A stretch of 64,000 nt of DNA from Pseudochrobactrum sp. sp1633. GTDB taxonomy: Bacteria; Pseudomonadota; Alphaproteobacteria; Rhizobiales; Rhizobiaceae. Of this stretch, positions 44,195-53,831 are shown piece by piece; the stretch's first letter is position 1; the number at the start of each line of letters is the position of its first letter. The stretch spans positions 248,001 through 312,000 of the forward strand of contig NZ_JARRAE010000002.1 in NCBI RefSeq assembly GCF_030376605.1, given 5' to 3'. The notes below the pieces were generated by a model. That model saw only the letters and a program-made list of their open reading frames with translations, searched no databases and had not been told where the DNA came from. Position numbers and translations under genes: made by a program.

Positions 44195-45058
44195 TTATTC
44201 ACCGCCACCCAGCGAGTGCACATAGATGGCCAACTGTTTCACTGTTGTGTCGCCAAGACGTGGTTCCCATGCAGGCATGACGCCGTGTTTAGGATTTTTG
44301 ACCTGCTTGGCGATCTCAGCTTCACCTGAACCGTAGAACCAGATCGCATCTGTGAGATCAGGTGCGCCGAATTCCTTGTTGCCCTTGGCATTTTCGCCAT
44401 GACAGGCAGCACAGTTTTCTGCGAAGACCTGCTTTCCTGCCGGAATGAGGCTGGCATCATGCGGTGTTGATGTCAGGCTGGTGACATAGGCTGCCACGTC
44501 ACGGATCTGCTGTGGTTCAAGTATATCACCATATGCAGGCATTTCCGAGATACGTGTATCGTCATCATCTTTTGCGCGCACACCATGACGGATGGTTTGC
44601 AGGATTTCATCAATAGATCCGCCCCACAGCCAGTCATCATCATTCAGGTTCGGATAGCCGGGAGCGCCTTGAGCACCGGAGCCGTGACACTGAACGCAGT
44701 TCACGCGAAACGCCGCCGCACCGCCTGCAATCGCAAACTGGTTGAGCTGCGGATCAGCCATAATATCCTGAACGGATTTTTCTTTAATGGCTGCCAGAGT
44801 TTCCTGACGCTCACCTTGAATTTTGGTGTTTTCTTTCCAGAAATCCCCGCGGCTCGACCATTCCAGAACACCGGATGTGGCGCCGTTGATCAGCGGCCAT
44901 GCCGGATAGGCAATCGTATAGGCGATAGCCCAGACAATGCTGGCATAATAGGCATAGAGCCACCAGCGTGGCATCGGATTATCAAGCTCTTTGATGCCGT
45001 CCCATTCATGGCCGGTTGTTTCAACGCCTGTTACGTCGTCAATTTGCTTATCAGTCAT
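44195..45058 (-). CDS. ccoP: cbb3 cytochrome oxidase diheme subunit CcoP (FixP)
   Basis: Membrane-anchored diheme cytochrome c of 287 residues. One helix near 36-57 (WLYAYYASIVWAIAYTIAYPAWP) is followed by two c-type heme domains, CVQCH near 120 and CAACH near 215, with axial Met candidates in MPAYGD and VMPAW. It passes electrons from the bc1 complex to CcoO. I start it at ATG 45058 (MTDKQIDDVTG), overlapping ccoQ by eight bases; longer readings would add unrelated residues. Confidence 0.95.
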   Translation of the reverse strand: MTDKQIDDVTGVETTGHEWDGIKELDNPMPRWWLYAYYASIVWAIAYTIAYPAWPLINGATSGVLEWSSRGDFWKENTKIQGERQETLAAIKEKSVQDIMADPQLNQFAIAGGAAAFRVNCVQCHGSGAQGAPGYPNLNDDDWLWGGSIDEILQTIRHGVRAKDDDDTRISEMPAYGDILEPQQIRDVAAYVTSLTSTPHDASLIPAGKQVFAENCAACHGENAKGNKEFGAPDLTDAIWFYGSGEAEIAKQVKNPKHGVMPAWEPRLGDTTVKQLAIYVHSLGGGE

Positions 45059-45209
45059 TGTTTTCGTCCTTGAACGGAATGGCTTTCGCAGCATCGGCAG
45101 CCTGTTTGCTGCCTGGACGGAAGGCGAATAGGACAACAAAGAGGAAGAAAAGGAACATGCCTAACAGTCCCCAGCTGTCGGCAAAGTGACGCATGGTATT
45201 ATAATCCAT
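45051..45209 (-). CDS. ccoQ: cbb3 cytochrome oxidase small subunit CcoQ (FixQ)
   Basis: Single-helix protein of 52 residues: MDYNTMRHFADSWGLLGMFL begins it, the hydrophobic helix spans about 13-30, and the tail has the CcoQ-like FRPGSKQAADAAKAIPF. It stabilises the interaction of CcoP with the catalytic core. It sits in the standard place between ccoO (11 nt upstream) and ccoP (overlapping by eight bases), with AAGGAGG before its ATG. Confidence 0.95.
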   Translation of the reverse strand: MDYNTMRHFADSWGLLGMFLFFLFVVLFAFRPGSKQAADAAKAIPFKDENND

Positions 45210-45220
45210 GATGTACCTCC

Positions 45221-45952
45221 TTAACGCGACTTCGGTGACTGGTCGTAAGTTGAGAAATCAACCAGAGTTCCCAGCATCTGCAGATAGGCGACAAGCGCAT
45301 CCATTTCACTGACGACCTTCGGATTGCCGTCGAAGTCGCCGGTCTTGGCTTTCGGATAGCGGGCAAGCAGGGCTTCAGTATCTGCATCAGGATCAGCCTG
45401 CGCCTTGATGTCAGCCAGCGCATTATCAACCATTTCCTGATTGTAAGGCACGCCGACAGCAATATTGGCTTTCAGGTTACCCGTAACACCCGACATGTTG
45501 AGCGGTGTGTTGAGCAGGAACGCATAGCTCGGCATCACCGATTCAGGCACAACATCGCGCGGTTCAATCAGATGCTGTACGTGCCATTCGTTGGAGTAGC
45601 GTCCGCCGACACGCGCCAGATCAGGCCCTGTGCGCTTGGAACCCCACTGGAAGGAATGGTCGTACATGCTTTCAGCTGCAAGGCTGTAATGGCCGTAGCG
45701 CTCCACTTCATCGCGGAACGGGCGGATCATCTGTGAGTGACAGGTATAGCAGCCTTCACGCACATAAATATCACGCCCTGCCAGTTCCAGAGGAGAGTAG
45801 GGGCGCATGCCCTCTACTTTCTCAATGGTGTTTTGCAGATAAAACAGCGGAGCGATTTCCACGATGCCGCCGATGGTGACCACAACAAGCGATCCGATCA
45901 GCAGTAAAGTAGCGTTTTTTTCAATAAGCGAGTGTTTTTTGAGAATAGACAT
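45221..45952 (-). CDS. ccoO: cbb3 cytochrome oxidase monoheme subunit CcoO (FixO)
   Basis: Membrane-anchored cytochrome c of 243 residues. One N-terminal helix (about 15-37) precedes [23 protein letters not shown], whose CYTCH binds heme; an axial methionine candidate is in [10 protein letters not shown]. It relays electrons from CcoP to CcoN. It lies 14 nt after ccoN and 11 nt before ccoQ. Confidence 0.96.
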   Translation of the reverse strand: MSILKKHSLIEKNATLLLIGSLVVVTIGGIVEIAPLFYLQNTIEKVEGMRPYSPLELAGRDIYVREGCYTCHSQMIRPFRDEVERYGHYSLAAESMYDHSFQWGSKRTGPDLARVGGRYSNEWHVQHLIEPRDVVPESVMPSYAFLLNTPLNMSGVTGNLKANIAVGVPYNQEMVDNALADIKAQADPDADTEALLARYPKAKTGDFDGNPKVVSEMDALVAYLQMLGTLVDFSTYDQSPKSR

Positions 45953-45966
45953 AACTCACCTGCTCC

Positions 45967-47634
45967 TTATTCTGCATGCCTGAGGGCGGAGCCCGATGAA
46001 ACTTCAGGGCGGAGGTATGGACCGGTATTGCTGTGAATGATCGGAGTGGAGCCCGGAATGATGGCCTCATTTCTCAGATCACCTTTGATCGTCTTGTAGA
46101 CGTTCCAGGCCATAACCAGACCGCCGGCCAGGTACATCACGCCGCCAAGTGTACGGATGACATAGTAAGGGAACATGGCAAGTACAGTTTCAGCGAAGGA
46201 GTAAACCAGGAAGCCCTGATCATCATATTCGCGCCACATCAGACCCTGCTGGATACCGGCAACCCACATGGAAGCGGCGTAAAGCACGATGCCGAGTGTT
46301 GCGAGCCAGAAGTGCCAGTTGACCATACGGATCGAGTAGAGACGTTCACGGTTCCACAGGCGCGGTACAAGGAAGTACACGGCAGCAAAGGTAATCATGC
46401 CGTTCCAGCCGAGAGCACCCGCATGAACGTGGCCGATGGTCCAGTCTGTATAGTGGGACAGCGAGTTGACGGCCTTAACGGACATCAGCGGACCTTCGAA
46501 TGTTGCCATACCGTAGAAGGCAATAGCAGCAACCATCAGACGCACAACCGGATCGGTACGGATTTTGTCCCAAGCGCCGGAAAGCGTCATCAGACCGTTG
46601 ATCATACCACCCCATGACGGCATCCACAGCACGATCGAGAAGACCATACCCAGTGTCTGCGCCCAGTCAGGCAGCGCTGTATAATGCAGGTGGTGAGGAC
46701 CGGCCCAGATATACAGGAAGATGATCGACCAGAAGTGAACGATCGACAAGCGGTAGGAATAGACCGGACGGTCAACCTGCTTTGGTACGAAATAATACAT
46801 CATCGCAAGGAAAGGCACGGTCAGGAAGAAGGCCACAGCATTATGGCCGTACCACCACTGGGTCACCGCATCCTGAACACCGGAGAAAGCCGAATAGCTT
46901 TTCACGCCGAGGAACGAGACCGGAATTGCCAGATTGTTGATCACATGCAGCATTGCAATAGTGATGATGAAGGAGAGGTAGAACCAGTTCGCCACATAAA
47001 TATGCGGCTCTTTACGCTTCATGAGCGTGCCCATGAAGATAACCAGATAGACAACCCAGACAATAGTCAGCCAGAGGTCAACATACCATTCAGGCTCTGC
47101 ATATTCGCGCGACTGGGTAATGCCGAGCAGATAGCCGGTACCTGCCATTACGATAAACAGGTTGTAGCCCCAGAACACGAACCATGCCAGATCGCCGCCG
47201 AACAGGCGCGCACGGCAGGTACGCTGCACCACGTAGAAAGAGGTGGCAATCAGGGCGTTACCGCAGAAGGCAAAAATAACGGCTGATGTGTGCAGAGGGC
47301 GCACACGGCCAAAATTTAGCCACGGTCCCAGATTCAAATCAGGGAAAGCAAGCTGCGCGGCAATGAAAACACCAACGAGGAAACCGACAACACCCCAGAA
47401 TACGGTGGCAATAACACCGTAACGGATCGGACCGTCCATATAGACGGACTTGTCTTCTTTTACAGGCTTCAGGCTGTAATCAGCATTACGAAGTAGCAAC
47501 ACTGTGAAAATGACAAGCGTAAAGAACAGAATCCACATATGGCTTCTGAACAAAGGATCATGTGTAAAACCGGCAGCCAGCAGCGCTAAAAAAGCACCCA
47601 GCCCCGAGATTACAATTCCCGCAGCGTAATTCAT
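45967..47634 (-). CDS. ccoN: cbb3 cytochrome oxidase catalytic subunit CcoN (FixN)
   Basis: Twelve-helix heme-copper oxidase subunit of 555 residues, the oxygen-reducing, proton-pumping core of the high-affinity oxidase used at low oxygen. Diagnostic blocks: [30 protein letters not shown] with a heme-ligand His, [13 protein letters not shown] with the CuB His, [15 protein letters not shown] with the CuB His pair, and [20 protein letters not shown] with the heme His pair. First gene of ccoNOQP, preceded by an FNR/FixK box and a matching -10. Confidence 0.97.
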   Translation of the reverse strand: MNYAAGIVISGLGAFLALLAAGFTHDPLFRSHMWILFFTLVIFTVLLLRNADYSLKPVKEDKSVYMDGPIRYGVIATVFWGVVGFLVGVFIAAQLAFPDLNLGPWLNFGRVRPLHTSAVIFAFCGNALIATSFYVVQRTCRARLFGGDLAWFVFWGYNLFIVMAGTGYLLGITQSREYAEPEWYVDLWLTIVWVVYLVIFMGTLMKRKEPHIYVANWFYLSFIITIAMLHVINNLAIPVSFLGVKSYSAFSGVQDAVTQWWYGHNAVAFFLTVPFLAMMYYFVPKQVDRPVYSYRLSIVHFWSIIFLYIWAGPHHLHYTALPDWAQTLGMVFSIVLWMPSWGGMINGLMTLSGAWDKIRTDPVVRLMVAAIAFYGMATFEGPLMSVKAVNSLSHYTDWTIGHVHAGALGWNGMITFAAVYFLVPRLWNRERLYSIRMVNWHFWLATLGIVLYAASMWVAGIQQGLMWREYDDQGFLVYSFAETVLAMFPYYVIRTLGGVMYLAGGLVMAWNVYKTIKGDLRNEAIIPGSTPIIHSNTGPYLRPEVSSGSALRHAE

Positions 47635-47710
47635 GAAAAATCCCCTCGCGCGCGCAACGAATTCTGCCCGAAAATCGCAGAAATGCCTGCAATTCGAGCA
47701 ATATAGGGAT

Positions 47711-47751
47711 ATTATATGCTACGAAAAAAATTAGTCATTGATTTAAATCAA
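47711..47751 (-). promoter_or_regulatory. FNR/FixK-activated promoter of ccoNOQP
   Basis: A perfect anaerobox TTGATTTAAATCAA (47738-47751; consensus TTGAT-N4-ATCAA) lies upstream of a consensus -10, TATAAT on the minus strand (47711-47716). If transcription starts about seven nt past the -10, the box is centred near -41, the class II activator position. The leader before ccoN would be about 70 nt. Confidence 0.88.
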
Positions 47752-48583
47752 ACAGGGGGCAACGCCACCGCCATGAAAACGAGCCGTTTTTTCAACGCGT
47801 TCGTGCTGATAGTGCCGGATTGTTTTTAAAGCAGTTTTAGTAATGTGTTTGATTGCGTGAAAACTTAATTATGAAGTTACGATTTAAGAAATTATTGTTA
47901 TAATTTATATATTTACATTAAATATACAGTTACTTTAATTGCTGTATTTACAGTAATTTCTGAAATAAATGCATTTGATTGCGCGCATTGCCCACTGAAA
48001 ACCGCAGTTGAAAATCAAGCATATTTTGGAAAATATTAGGATCAGAAACAGCTCGCCGATATGCGCCGGAAAGGGTGGGGCTGATTGTCGCTGAGCCCTG
48101 TTCTGAGAGCTGGAATATGCCCTTTCCGGACCGCTTTGCAGCAGGCTGACCTGTTCTATGCACTCAGTTTGGAATGATTCTCAAAGCTGTAACTTTGTTT
48201 CTATGGTCTGAATATGGCGATGCGGACGCTATTTATATCATTTCGACAGGATTTGCCCGTAATTTGCATCATGCAACATTGCTATCAATCTATGCAATTT
48301 TCGTCTGACAAATTGTCAACATTTCTGGCGCGGGCTCTTGCCTTGGGACCAGTTTTTTGCAAGCATGAACTAACAAACAAAAAGAACTGCTGACGGACGG
48401 GCCGGTTAAAACGGCAAAATCGTATCCGGACAGCACAGGGGAATAAAAAGCCGCCGGATCTCAAATGAGTGAGGCTTTTCCTCAGCTCAATGATTAACCT
48501 TCCCGATATTGATCATCGGTAGGGGTGGCTGAATTACGTCTTGTATTCTGAATGGAGCAAGGCGTCTGGGAGATAAACAGAAT
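47752..48583. other. Gene-poor stretch with AT-rich segment and two palindromes
   Basis: About 830 nt with no convincing gene. Bases 47821-47960 are strongly AT-rich. Two perfect 13-nt odd palindromes lie 30 nt apart: TTGCATCATGCAA (48264-48276) and TGACAAATTGTCA (48306-48318). They are roughly 270-320 nt before the amidohydrolase at 48584 and may be operators for that operon. A minus-strand open frame at 47948-48163 (71 codons) has no recognisable features. Confidence 0.4.
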
Positions 48584-50209
48584 ATGAAATATGCAGATCT
48601 CGTCCTTTCGGGCGGGCGGATTTTTTGCGGCCTTAACGAAGGTTTTGTTGAGGCTCTGGCGATTGCAGATGGTAAGGTTCTGGCAGCAGGTACCGCAGTT
48701 GAAATTGAAGCGCGCGCTGGTGAAAAGACGCGACGGGTGGATTTAGGCGGCCGTGTTGCAGTTCCGGGACTGAATGATGCGCATATGCATCTGCTGATGC
48801 TCGGTGTCGGCATGAACGAGATCAATCTGCGCCCTGAATCCGGTGTGCGCAGTCTCGAAGAAATTTTCAAACGTATCTCCAAAGACGTTGCGCAAAAGCC
48901 TGCGGGTGAATGGATCCGCGGTGGCGGCTACGATCATTATGAGCTGTCTGAGCAGCGCCATCCGACGATTGAGGAACTGGATGTCATCGCGCCCGATCAT
49001 CCGGTTTATATCACCCGTACCTGCGGTCATGTCGGCATTGCCAACAGCGCGGCAATGCGTCTGGCAAATATTACCCATGACACGCCAAGTCCGTCCGGTG
49101 GCCTGATTGAAAAGCGCAACGGCAAATTATCCGGCCTGCTGGCAGAATCCGGTATGCGCGTAGTCACGGATAAAATCCCGCCACTAAGCCGTGATGAGTT
49201 GAAAGCCGCGATTACCCGTGCAGCAGAGTTTATGCTGAGCCAAGGTTTCACTTCCGTGATGGATGCCGCTGTCGGCATGAGCTATGGTATGGAAGAACTT
49301 CATGCCTATGAGGAACTGGCATCCGCCGGTGAGTTGCCGATCCGCACATGGGTTTGCATCTATGGCAATCATGACGGTATTGGCGATCAGGCGCATGCAC
49401 AGGGTTTCCGTGCCAAGCGCCAGACAGGCAATTTGCGCTACGGCGCGATGAAAGTCTTCTCGGATGGTAGTGCCGGTGGCCTGACGGCCGCGATGAGCGA
49501 GCCATATGTGGCAGGCGATCCGAATAATTTTGGTATTTTCTGCTACAGCCAAGAGGAGATGCACAAGTCCCTCAAGCATTATCACGAGCTTGGCTATCAG
49601 TTGGCCATTCATGCGATTGGTGATGCGGCGATTGAACAGGTGCTGTCCGGTATTGAAAATGCTGATAGCGCAGAACATCCGATTAACTCCCGTCGTCACC
49701 GTATTGAACATTGCGGCTTTCTGAGCGACGGGCAGATTGAGCGTATGGCAAAGGCCGGTATTGATCCGGTGCCGCAGCCGATGTTCATCTATGAATTTGG
49801 TGATCTTTATGTAGCTAATCTGGGTGAAAAGCGCGCCCATGCATCCTATCCGATGCGCAAATGGGTGGATGCAGGTCTGCATCCGGCAGCATCTTCCGAT
49901 GCGCCTGTCACCTCTACCAATCCGTTCCAGAATATCTACACGCTCGTCACCCGCAAGACCAAAGTCGGCTCGGTGATCGGCGGCGACCAGTGCCTGACAC
50001 GGGAAGAGGCCATTCACGCTTATACACATTTCGGTGCCTATACGCAGTTTGCGGAACAGGACATCGGACGTCTGGTAGCGGGCATGGCGGCAGATGTTGC
50101 GGTGCTGTCGAAGGATATTTTCACCTGTGATGTGGAAGAAATCCGCAGTGATGTGGTCTGCGATATGACCGTTTTGGCCGGTAAAGTCGTATTTGAGCGG
50201 CAGGTGTAA
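48584..50209 (+). CDS. YtcJ-like metal-dependent amidohydrolase
   Basis: Amidohydrolase family 3 enzyme of 541 residues. Metal-site motifs are complete: HxH in VPGLNDAHMHLLMLG (near 66), His in AIHAIGDAAIEQVL, His in RHRIEHCGF, and Asp in AASSDAPVTSTNPFQNIYTLV. The N- and C-terminal strands form the usual small beta sandwich (IADGKVLAAGT; AVLSKDIFTCDVEEI). It begins a run of genes encoding a Dpp-type importer and a second amidohydrolase, so it probably opens an imported amide, lactam or cyclic ureide. The substrate cannot be read from sequence; family members vary widely. Confidence 0.86.
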   Translation: MKYADLVLSGGRIFCGLNEGFVEALAIADGKVLAAGTAVEIEARAGEKTRRVDLGGRVAVPGLNDAHMHLLMLGVGMNEINLRPESGVRSLEEIFKRISKDVAQKPAGEWIRGGGYDHYELSEQRHPTIEELDVIAPDHPVYITRTCGHVGIANSAAMRLANITHDTPSPSGGLIEKRNGKLSGLLAESGMRVVTDKIPPLSRDELKAAITRAAEFMLSQGFTSVMDAAVGMSYGMEELHAYEELASAGELPIRTWVCIYGNHDGIGDQAHAQGFRAKRQTGNLRYGAMKVFSDGSAGGLTAAMSEPYVAGDPNNFGIFCYSQEEMHKSLKHYHELGYQLAIHAIGDAAIEQVLSGIENADSAEHPINSRRHRIEHCGFLSDGQIERMAKAGIDPVPQPMFIYEFGDLYVANLGEKRAHASYPMRKWVDAGLHPAASSDAPVTSTNPFQNIYTLVTRKTKVGSVIGGDQCLTREEAIHAYTHFGAYTQFAEQDIGRLVAGMAADVAVLSKDIFTCDVEEIRSDVVCDMTVLAGKVVFERQV

Positions 50210-50221
50210 CTGTTGTTGTTT

Positions 50222-50240
50222 GAGGTGCTCAAAGCACCTC
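50222..50240 (+). terminator. Short hairpin after the first amidohydrolase gene
   Basis: GAGGTGCT and AGCACCTC pair perfectly around CAA, 13 nt after the stop codon. No T run follows; it is more likely an mRNA-stabilising or attenuating hairpin than a full terminator, since the permease gene starts 29 nt later. Confidence 0.5.
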
Positions 50241-50268
50241 GGGCAGACAGCCAGAGAAAGGCGAATTT

Positions 50269-51210
50269 ATGCTTCGGCACACGTTACAACGTCTGCTCCT
50301 CGCATTACCGGTCATGTTCGGCGTTTTGCTGCTCGGCTTTTTGCTGATGCAGGTCGTGCCGACCGATCCGGCGCAGGTGCGTGCAGGGCCTACCGCGACA
50401 CAGGAACTGGTCGAGGCTATCCGCCGCGATCTTGGCCTTGATCAACCCTTGTGGAAACAGTTTTTCTATTATGTCGGCCGCCTGATGCAGGGCGATCTCG
50501 GCGTTTCCATCATCAATAATGTGCCGGTTTCGCAGGAACTCGGTGCTACTATCGGCCCGACACTGGAGCTGATGGTTGCATCTCTGATCTGGGCAATTCC
50601 TCTGGGCATTCTGCTTGGCACAGTTGGTGCATATTATCGCGGTTCGCTGCTGGATCGCTCGATTATGGCGGTGTCCGTTGCCGGTGTGTCGATCCCTGTG
50701 TTCTTTCTAGGTCTGGTGCTGGTCTGGCTGTTCGGCTTCAAATATCCGATCCTGCCGTTTACCGGTCGCCTCGGGCCATTATGGACATGGGAAGGTTTCA
50801 CCAGCATCATTCTGCCTGCGATCACGCTGGGCGGTGTGTTTGTCGGCCCTGTTGCCCGTATGACGCGTACATCTGTTCTGGATGTGCTGGGCGCAGATCA
50901 TATTCGCACCGCACGCGCCAAAGGTCTGAAAGAGCGCAAAGTTGTCACCCGTCACGCGCTACGCAATGCGCTGGTGCCGGTGGTGACACTGATCGGTTTG
51001 CAGATCGGCTTCCTGCTGGGTGGCGCTGTGGTGGTTGAGACTGTGTTCTCATGGCCGGGTATTGGTCGTCTGGCAGTCGGTGCGATTTTGTCCAGTGATC
51101 TGCCAATGGCGCAGGGCACGATTATCGTGATGTCTCTCGGCTTTATTCTCGTCAATCTGGGCGTTGATATTCTCTACGCTGTGCTCGATCCGCGTGTGAG
51201 AGGTGCATGA
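50269..51210 (+). CDS. Dpp-type ABC transporter permease (DppB class), amidohydrolase cluster
   Basis: Permease of 313 residues with six helices. It shows the DppB-class N terminus (LLALPVMFGVLLLGFLLMQVVPTDPA), the conserved IRRDLGLDQPLWKQFFYYVGRLMQGDLGVSI, and an EAA loop (ARAKGLKERKVVTRHALRNALVPVV, near 220). The C-terminal LGVDILYAVLDPRVR is typical. It overlaps the DppC-class gene by four bases. Confidence 0.92.
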   Translation: MLRHTLQRLLLALPVMFGVLLLGFLLMQVVPTDPAQVRAGPTATQELVEAIRRDLGLDQPLWKQFFYYVGRLMQGDLGVSIINNVPVSQELGATIGPTLELMVASLIWAIPLGILLGTVGAYYRGSLLDRSIMAVSVAGVSIPVFFLGLVLVWLFGFKYPILPFTGRLGPLWTWEGFTSIILPAITLGGVFVGPVARMTRTSVLDVLGADHIRTARAKGLKERKVVTRHALRNALVPVVTLIGLQIGFLLGGAVVVETVFSWPGIGRLAVGAILSSDLPMAQGTIIVMSLGFILVNLGVDILYAVLDPRVRGA

Positions 51211-52109
51211 TGACCAGTCTTGCAAAAACAACTGTTGCGAATGCAGCACAACCGGCAGAGCAGGAAATTGCCTTCAAGCGCGTCAGCGTGTTGCGCATGC
51301 TGCTCTCCGATACCGGCTCGGTGATTGCTCTGTCTTTGGTGGTGCTGACCCTGTTCTGTGGCCTGTTCGCGCCGTGGCTGGCACCGGAAGATCCCTATGG
51401 CGGTAATCTCGGCATGATGCTGAAGCCAATCGGTGAAGCGGGCTATCTGCTCGGCACCGACGGGCAGGGGCGCGGCATGGTCACACGTTTGCTCTATGGC
51501 ATCCGCACCACTTTGTTCATGGGCTTTGTTTCGGTCTTCTTCGGCTGCTTGGTTGGCGGGCTGATCGGTTTTGTGGCCGCTTATTACACCCGCTGGAGCG
51601 GCGTGCTGATGCGCTTCATGGATGTGTTGCTGTCCTTTCCGGCCATTCTGTTCGGTTTGGCAATCGCTGCAATCTTCGGTCCGGGTCTCACTGCCGTTAT
51701 CATTGCGCTGTCGATTGCAACCGTGCCTTTGATGGCGCGTGTGGTGCGCGGCGGTGCAATTGTCGTGTTGCAGCAGGATTATATCGAGAGCGCGCATTCG
51801 CTCGGCATGTCCGACAGCCGCATCATTTTCAAATATGTGCTGCCGAACTGCCTGTCGTCGATCTTCGTGTTCGTAACACTTCGTTTCGGGCAGGTGATCT
51901 TGCTCGGTGCTGCCCTGTCATTCATTGGCCTTGGTGCACAGCCGCCGACAGCGGAGCTCGGTGCTATGGCATCGGAAGGACGTAACTTTCTGTTCTTCGC
52001 ACCGCATGTCTCGGTGCTGCCGAGCCTTATGATCTTCATTATCGTTCTGGCGTTTAACGTATTAGGGGATTCCCTGCGTGACGCGCTCGATCCGAAATTA
52101 CGTAAATAA
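51207..52109 (+). CDS. Dpp-type ABC transporter permease (DppC class), amidohydrolase cluster
   Basis: Permease of 300 residues; about 30 polar N-terminal residues precede the first helix (35-58). DppC blocks: LLGTDGQGRGMVTRLLYGIRTTLFMG, EAA loop ESAHSLGMSDSRIIFKYVLPNC, and LSFIGLGAQPPTAELGAMASEGR. The start may be ATG 51207 or the adjacent ATG 51210. It forms the channel with the preceding gene product; the binding-protein gene follows after 57 nt. Confidence 0.92.
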   Translation: MMTSLAKTTVANAAQPAEQEIAFKRVSVLRMLLSDTGSVIALSLVVLTLFCGLFAPWLAPEDPYGGNLGMMLKPIGEAGYLLGTDGQGRGMVTRLLYGIRTTLFMGFVSVFFGCLVGGLIGFVAAYYTRWSGVLMRFMDVLLSFPAILFGLAIAAIFGPGLTAVIIALSIATVPLMARVVRGGAIVVLQQDYIESAHSLGMSDSRIIFKYVLPNCLSSIFVFVTLRFGQVILLGAALSFIGLGAQPPTAELGAMASEGRNFLFFAPHVSVLPSLMIFIIVLAFNVLGDSLRDALDPKLRK

Positions 52110-52166
52110 TCATTTTTGGCGGCGGATCACTGCACAGAACAGTGGGCGCCTCATCAGGAGGACTAA

Positions 52167-53759
52167 ATGAGAAAATATCTGACTTCCACGCTCATAGCCG
52201 GTGTTGCTGCCAGTGCCGTTTTGTCCGGTGCAGCCTATGCCCAAACCAAGGCGCCATTGTCGATCCTGCGCGTGATCGATGCGGATAATTACGATCCGAT
52301 CCGCTCCACCGCAACCGCTATGGTTGAAGTGATGGCGATGCTTGGTGATACGCTCGTCTCGCTTGATTTCGACATGAAAACCGTCAAGCCGGGTCTGGCT
52401 GAGACATGGACTGTTTCCGATGACGGTAAGACGTATACCTTCAACCTGCGCAAAGACGTCAAATTCTGCGACGGCCGCCCGATGACTGCTGCCGATGTGG
52501 TCTATACGATTGAGCGCTGGCAAAACCCAGAAAAACGCTCCCCGACTGCCTTCCGTGGCGGTAAGGTAAAAAGCATCACGGCTAAAGATGATTACACTGT
52601 GATCTATGAACTGGAAGAGCCTTATTCCGATCTTCTGCCGCAGCTGACCATGCCGTTCTCGTCCATTGTGGATAAAGCAACGGTTGAAAAGCTGGGCGAG
52701 AATTTCGGTGTGCAGGGCTTCAACGGCACCGGCCCTTATTGCTGGGTCAGCTGGCAGCCGCGTCAGGAACTGAAGCTCAAGAAAAACCCGCATTACACAT
52801 GGGGGCCTTCCTTCTATAAGAATCCAAGCCCGCAGGTTGATGAGATCGTCTGGCGCGTGATCCCTGAAGCCAATACGCTGATGGCCGCTATTCAGGCACG
52901 TCAGGCGGATATGACCTATTATATGCCGCCGATTGCGCTGACCACGATGGAAAGCATGCCGGGTCTCAGCGTTTCCAAGCAGGAAAACTATATCTATGAC
53001 ATGTTCATGGGCTTCAAGATCGACAAGCCTGTGGTGTCTGATCCGGTGATCCGTAAAGCCGTGAATATGGCAACCAATAAAGCGGCAATCACTCAGGCGG
53101 TTTATTTCGGCCATGGTAAGGAAATGAAGTCGCTTGTTAATCCGGCGATTATTGATTTCGATCCTGAATCCGCCAAACTGATGCCTGCTTTTGATCAGGA
53201 TGCAGCGAATAAAATGCTGGATGAAGCCGGCTGGAAAATGGGCGGCGACGGCATCCGTGAAAAAGACGGCCAGAAAGCCACTTTCCTTGTTTATGGTCTG
53301 CGCAATGCCACCAACCCGACTGTGAGTGAAGCCATGCAGGCTGATCTGCGCAAGATCGGTATCGACATGAAAATCCAGCTCTGGGATGCGACTGTCGGCT
53401 GGGGCAAGATGGCAACGCAGGAATTTGATGCGTTCTATATGAACTATCCGGCGCTGACCGCCCTTGAAGCGATTGGTCTCTATTTCCCGAGCCGTCAGGC
53501 ACCGACACCAAACCGCATGAACTGGAAAGATCCGGCAACGGATGAGCTGATCCGCAAGGCAGCAACCACCACCAGCAAGGAAGAACGTCACGAAGCGCTG
53601 GCAACTCTGCAGCGTAACCTGACCGAGGCCAATGTCTGGGTCACTCTGTCGTCCGAGCCAATGTGGCTGATCGCCGGTGACCGCGTGGAAGGTGCCAAGG
53701 CACACGGTATCTATGGTGCCGGTATCTATAAAGGTCTGGATATTTCTCTGAAACGCTAA
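52167..53759 (+). CDS. Dpp-type ABC transporter substrate-binding protein, amidohydrolase cluster
   Basis: Family 5 periplasmic binding protein of 530 residues. The export signal covers about 1-26 (ending GAAYAQT). Family blocks include AETWTVSDDGKTYTFNLRKDVKFCDGRPMTAADVVYTIERW and NGTGPYCWVSWQPRQELKLKKNPHYTWG. AGGAGGACT precedes ATG 52167. Unlike most such operons, the binding-protein gene lies after the permeases. A hairpin just downstream (53769-53795) suits high expression of this subunit. Ligand unknown; presumably the substrate or product precursor of the two amidohydrolases. Confidence 0.9.
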   Translation: MRKYLTSTLIAGVAASAVLSGAAYAQTKAPLSILRVIDADNYDPIRSTATAMVEVMAMLGDTLVSLDFDMKTVKPGLAETWTVSDDGKTYTFNLRKDVKFCDGRPMTAADVVYTIERWQNPEKRSPTAFRGGKVKSITAKDDYTVIYELEEPYSDLLPQLTMPFSSIVDKATVEKLGENFGVQGFNGTGPYCWVSWQPRQELKLKKNPHYTWGPSFYKNPSPQVDEIVWRVIPEANTLMAAIQARQADMTYYMPPIALTTMESMPGLSVSKQENYIYDMFMGFKIDKPVVSDPVIRKAVNMATNKAAITQAVYFGHGKEMKSLVNPAIIDFDPESAKLMPAFDQDAANKMLDEAGWKMGGDGIREKDGQKATFLVYGLRNATNPTVSEAMQADLRKIGIDMKIQLWDATVGWGKMATQEFDAFYMNYPALTALEAIGLYFPSRQAPTPNRMNWKDPATDELIRKAATTTSKEERHEALATLQRNLTEANVWVTLSSEPMWLIAGDRVEGAKAHGIYGAGIYKGLDISLKR

Positions 53760-53768
53760 AGACAAAAA

Positions 53769-53795
53769 CAGGCGCGGTTTTATCAGCCGCGCCTG
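53769..53795 (+). terminator. Intra-operon hairpin after the substrate-binding protein gene
   Basis: CAGGCGCGG (53769-53777) pairs with CCGCGCCTG (53787-53795) around a 9-nt loop, ten nt past the stop codon. It is not followed by a T run. It probably stabilises or attenuates the mRNA, giving more binding protein than downstream products. Confidence 0.6.
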
Positions 53796-53831
53796 CAAGC
53801 ATTCGGAATTCAGGCGCAGGGGAGTGATGCG

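Noticed and set aside
47948-48163. Minus-strand frame of 71 codons in the gene-poor gap
   Set aside because: No good ribosome-binding site, no recognised domain and no operon context. It could be a small gene, but nothing in the sequence supports it beyond being open.
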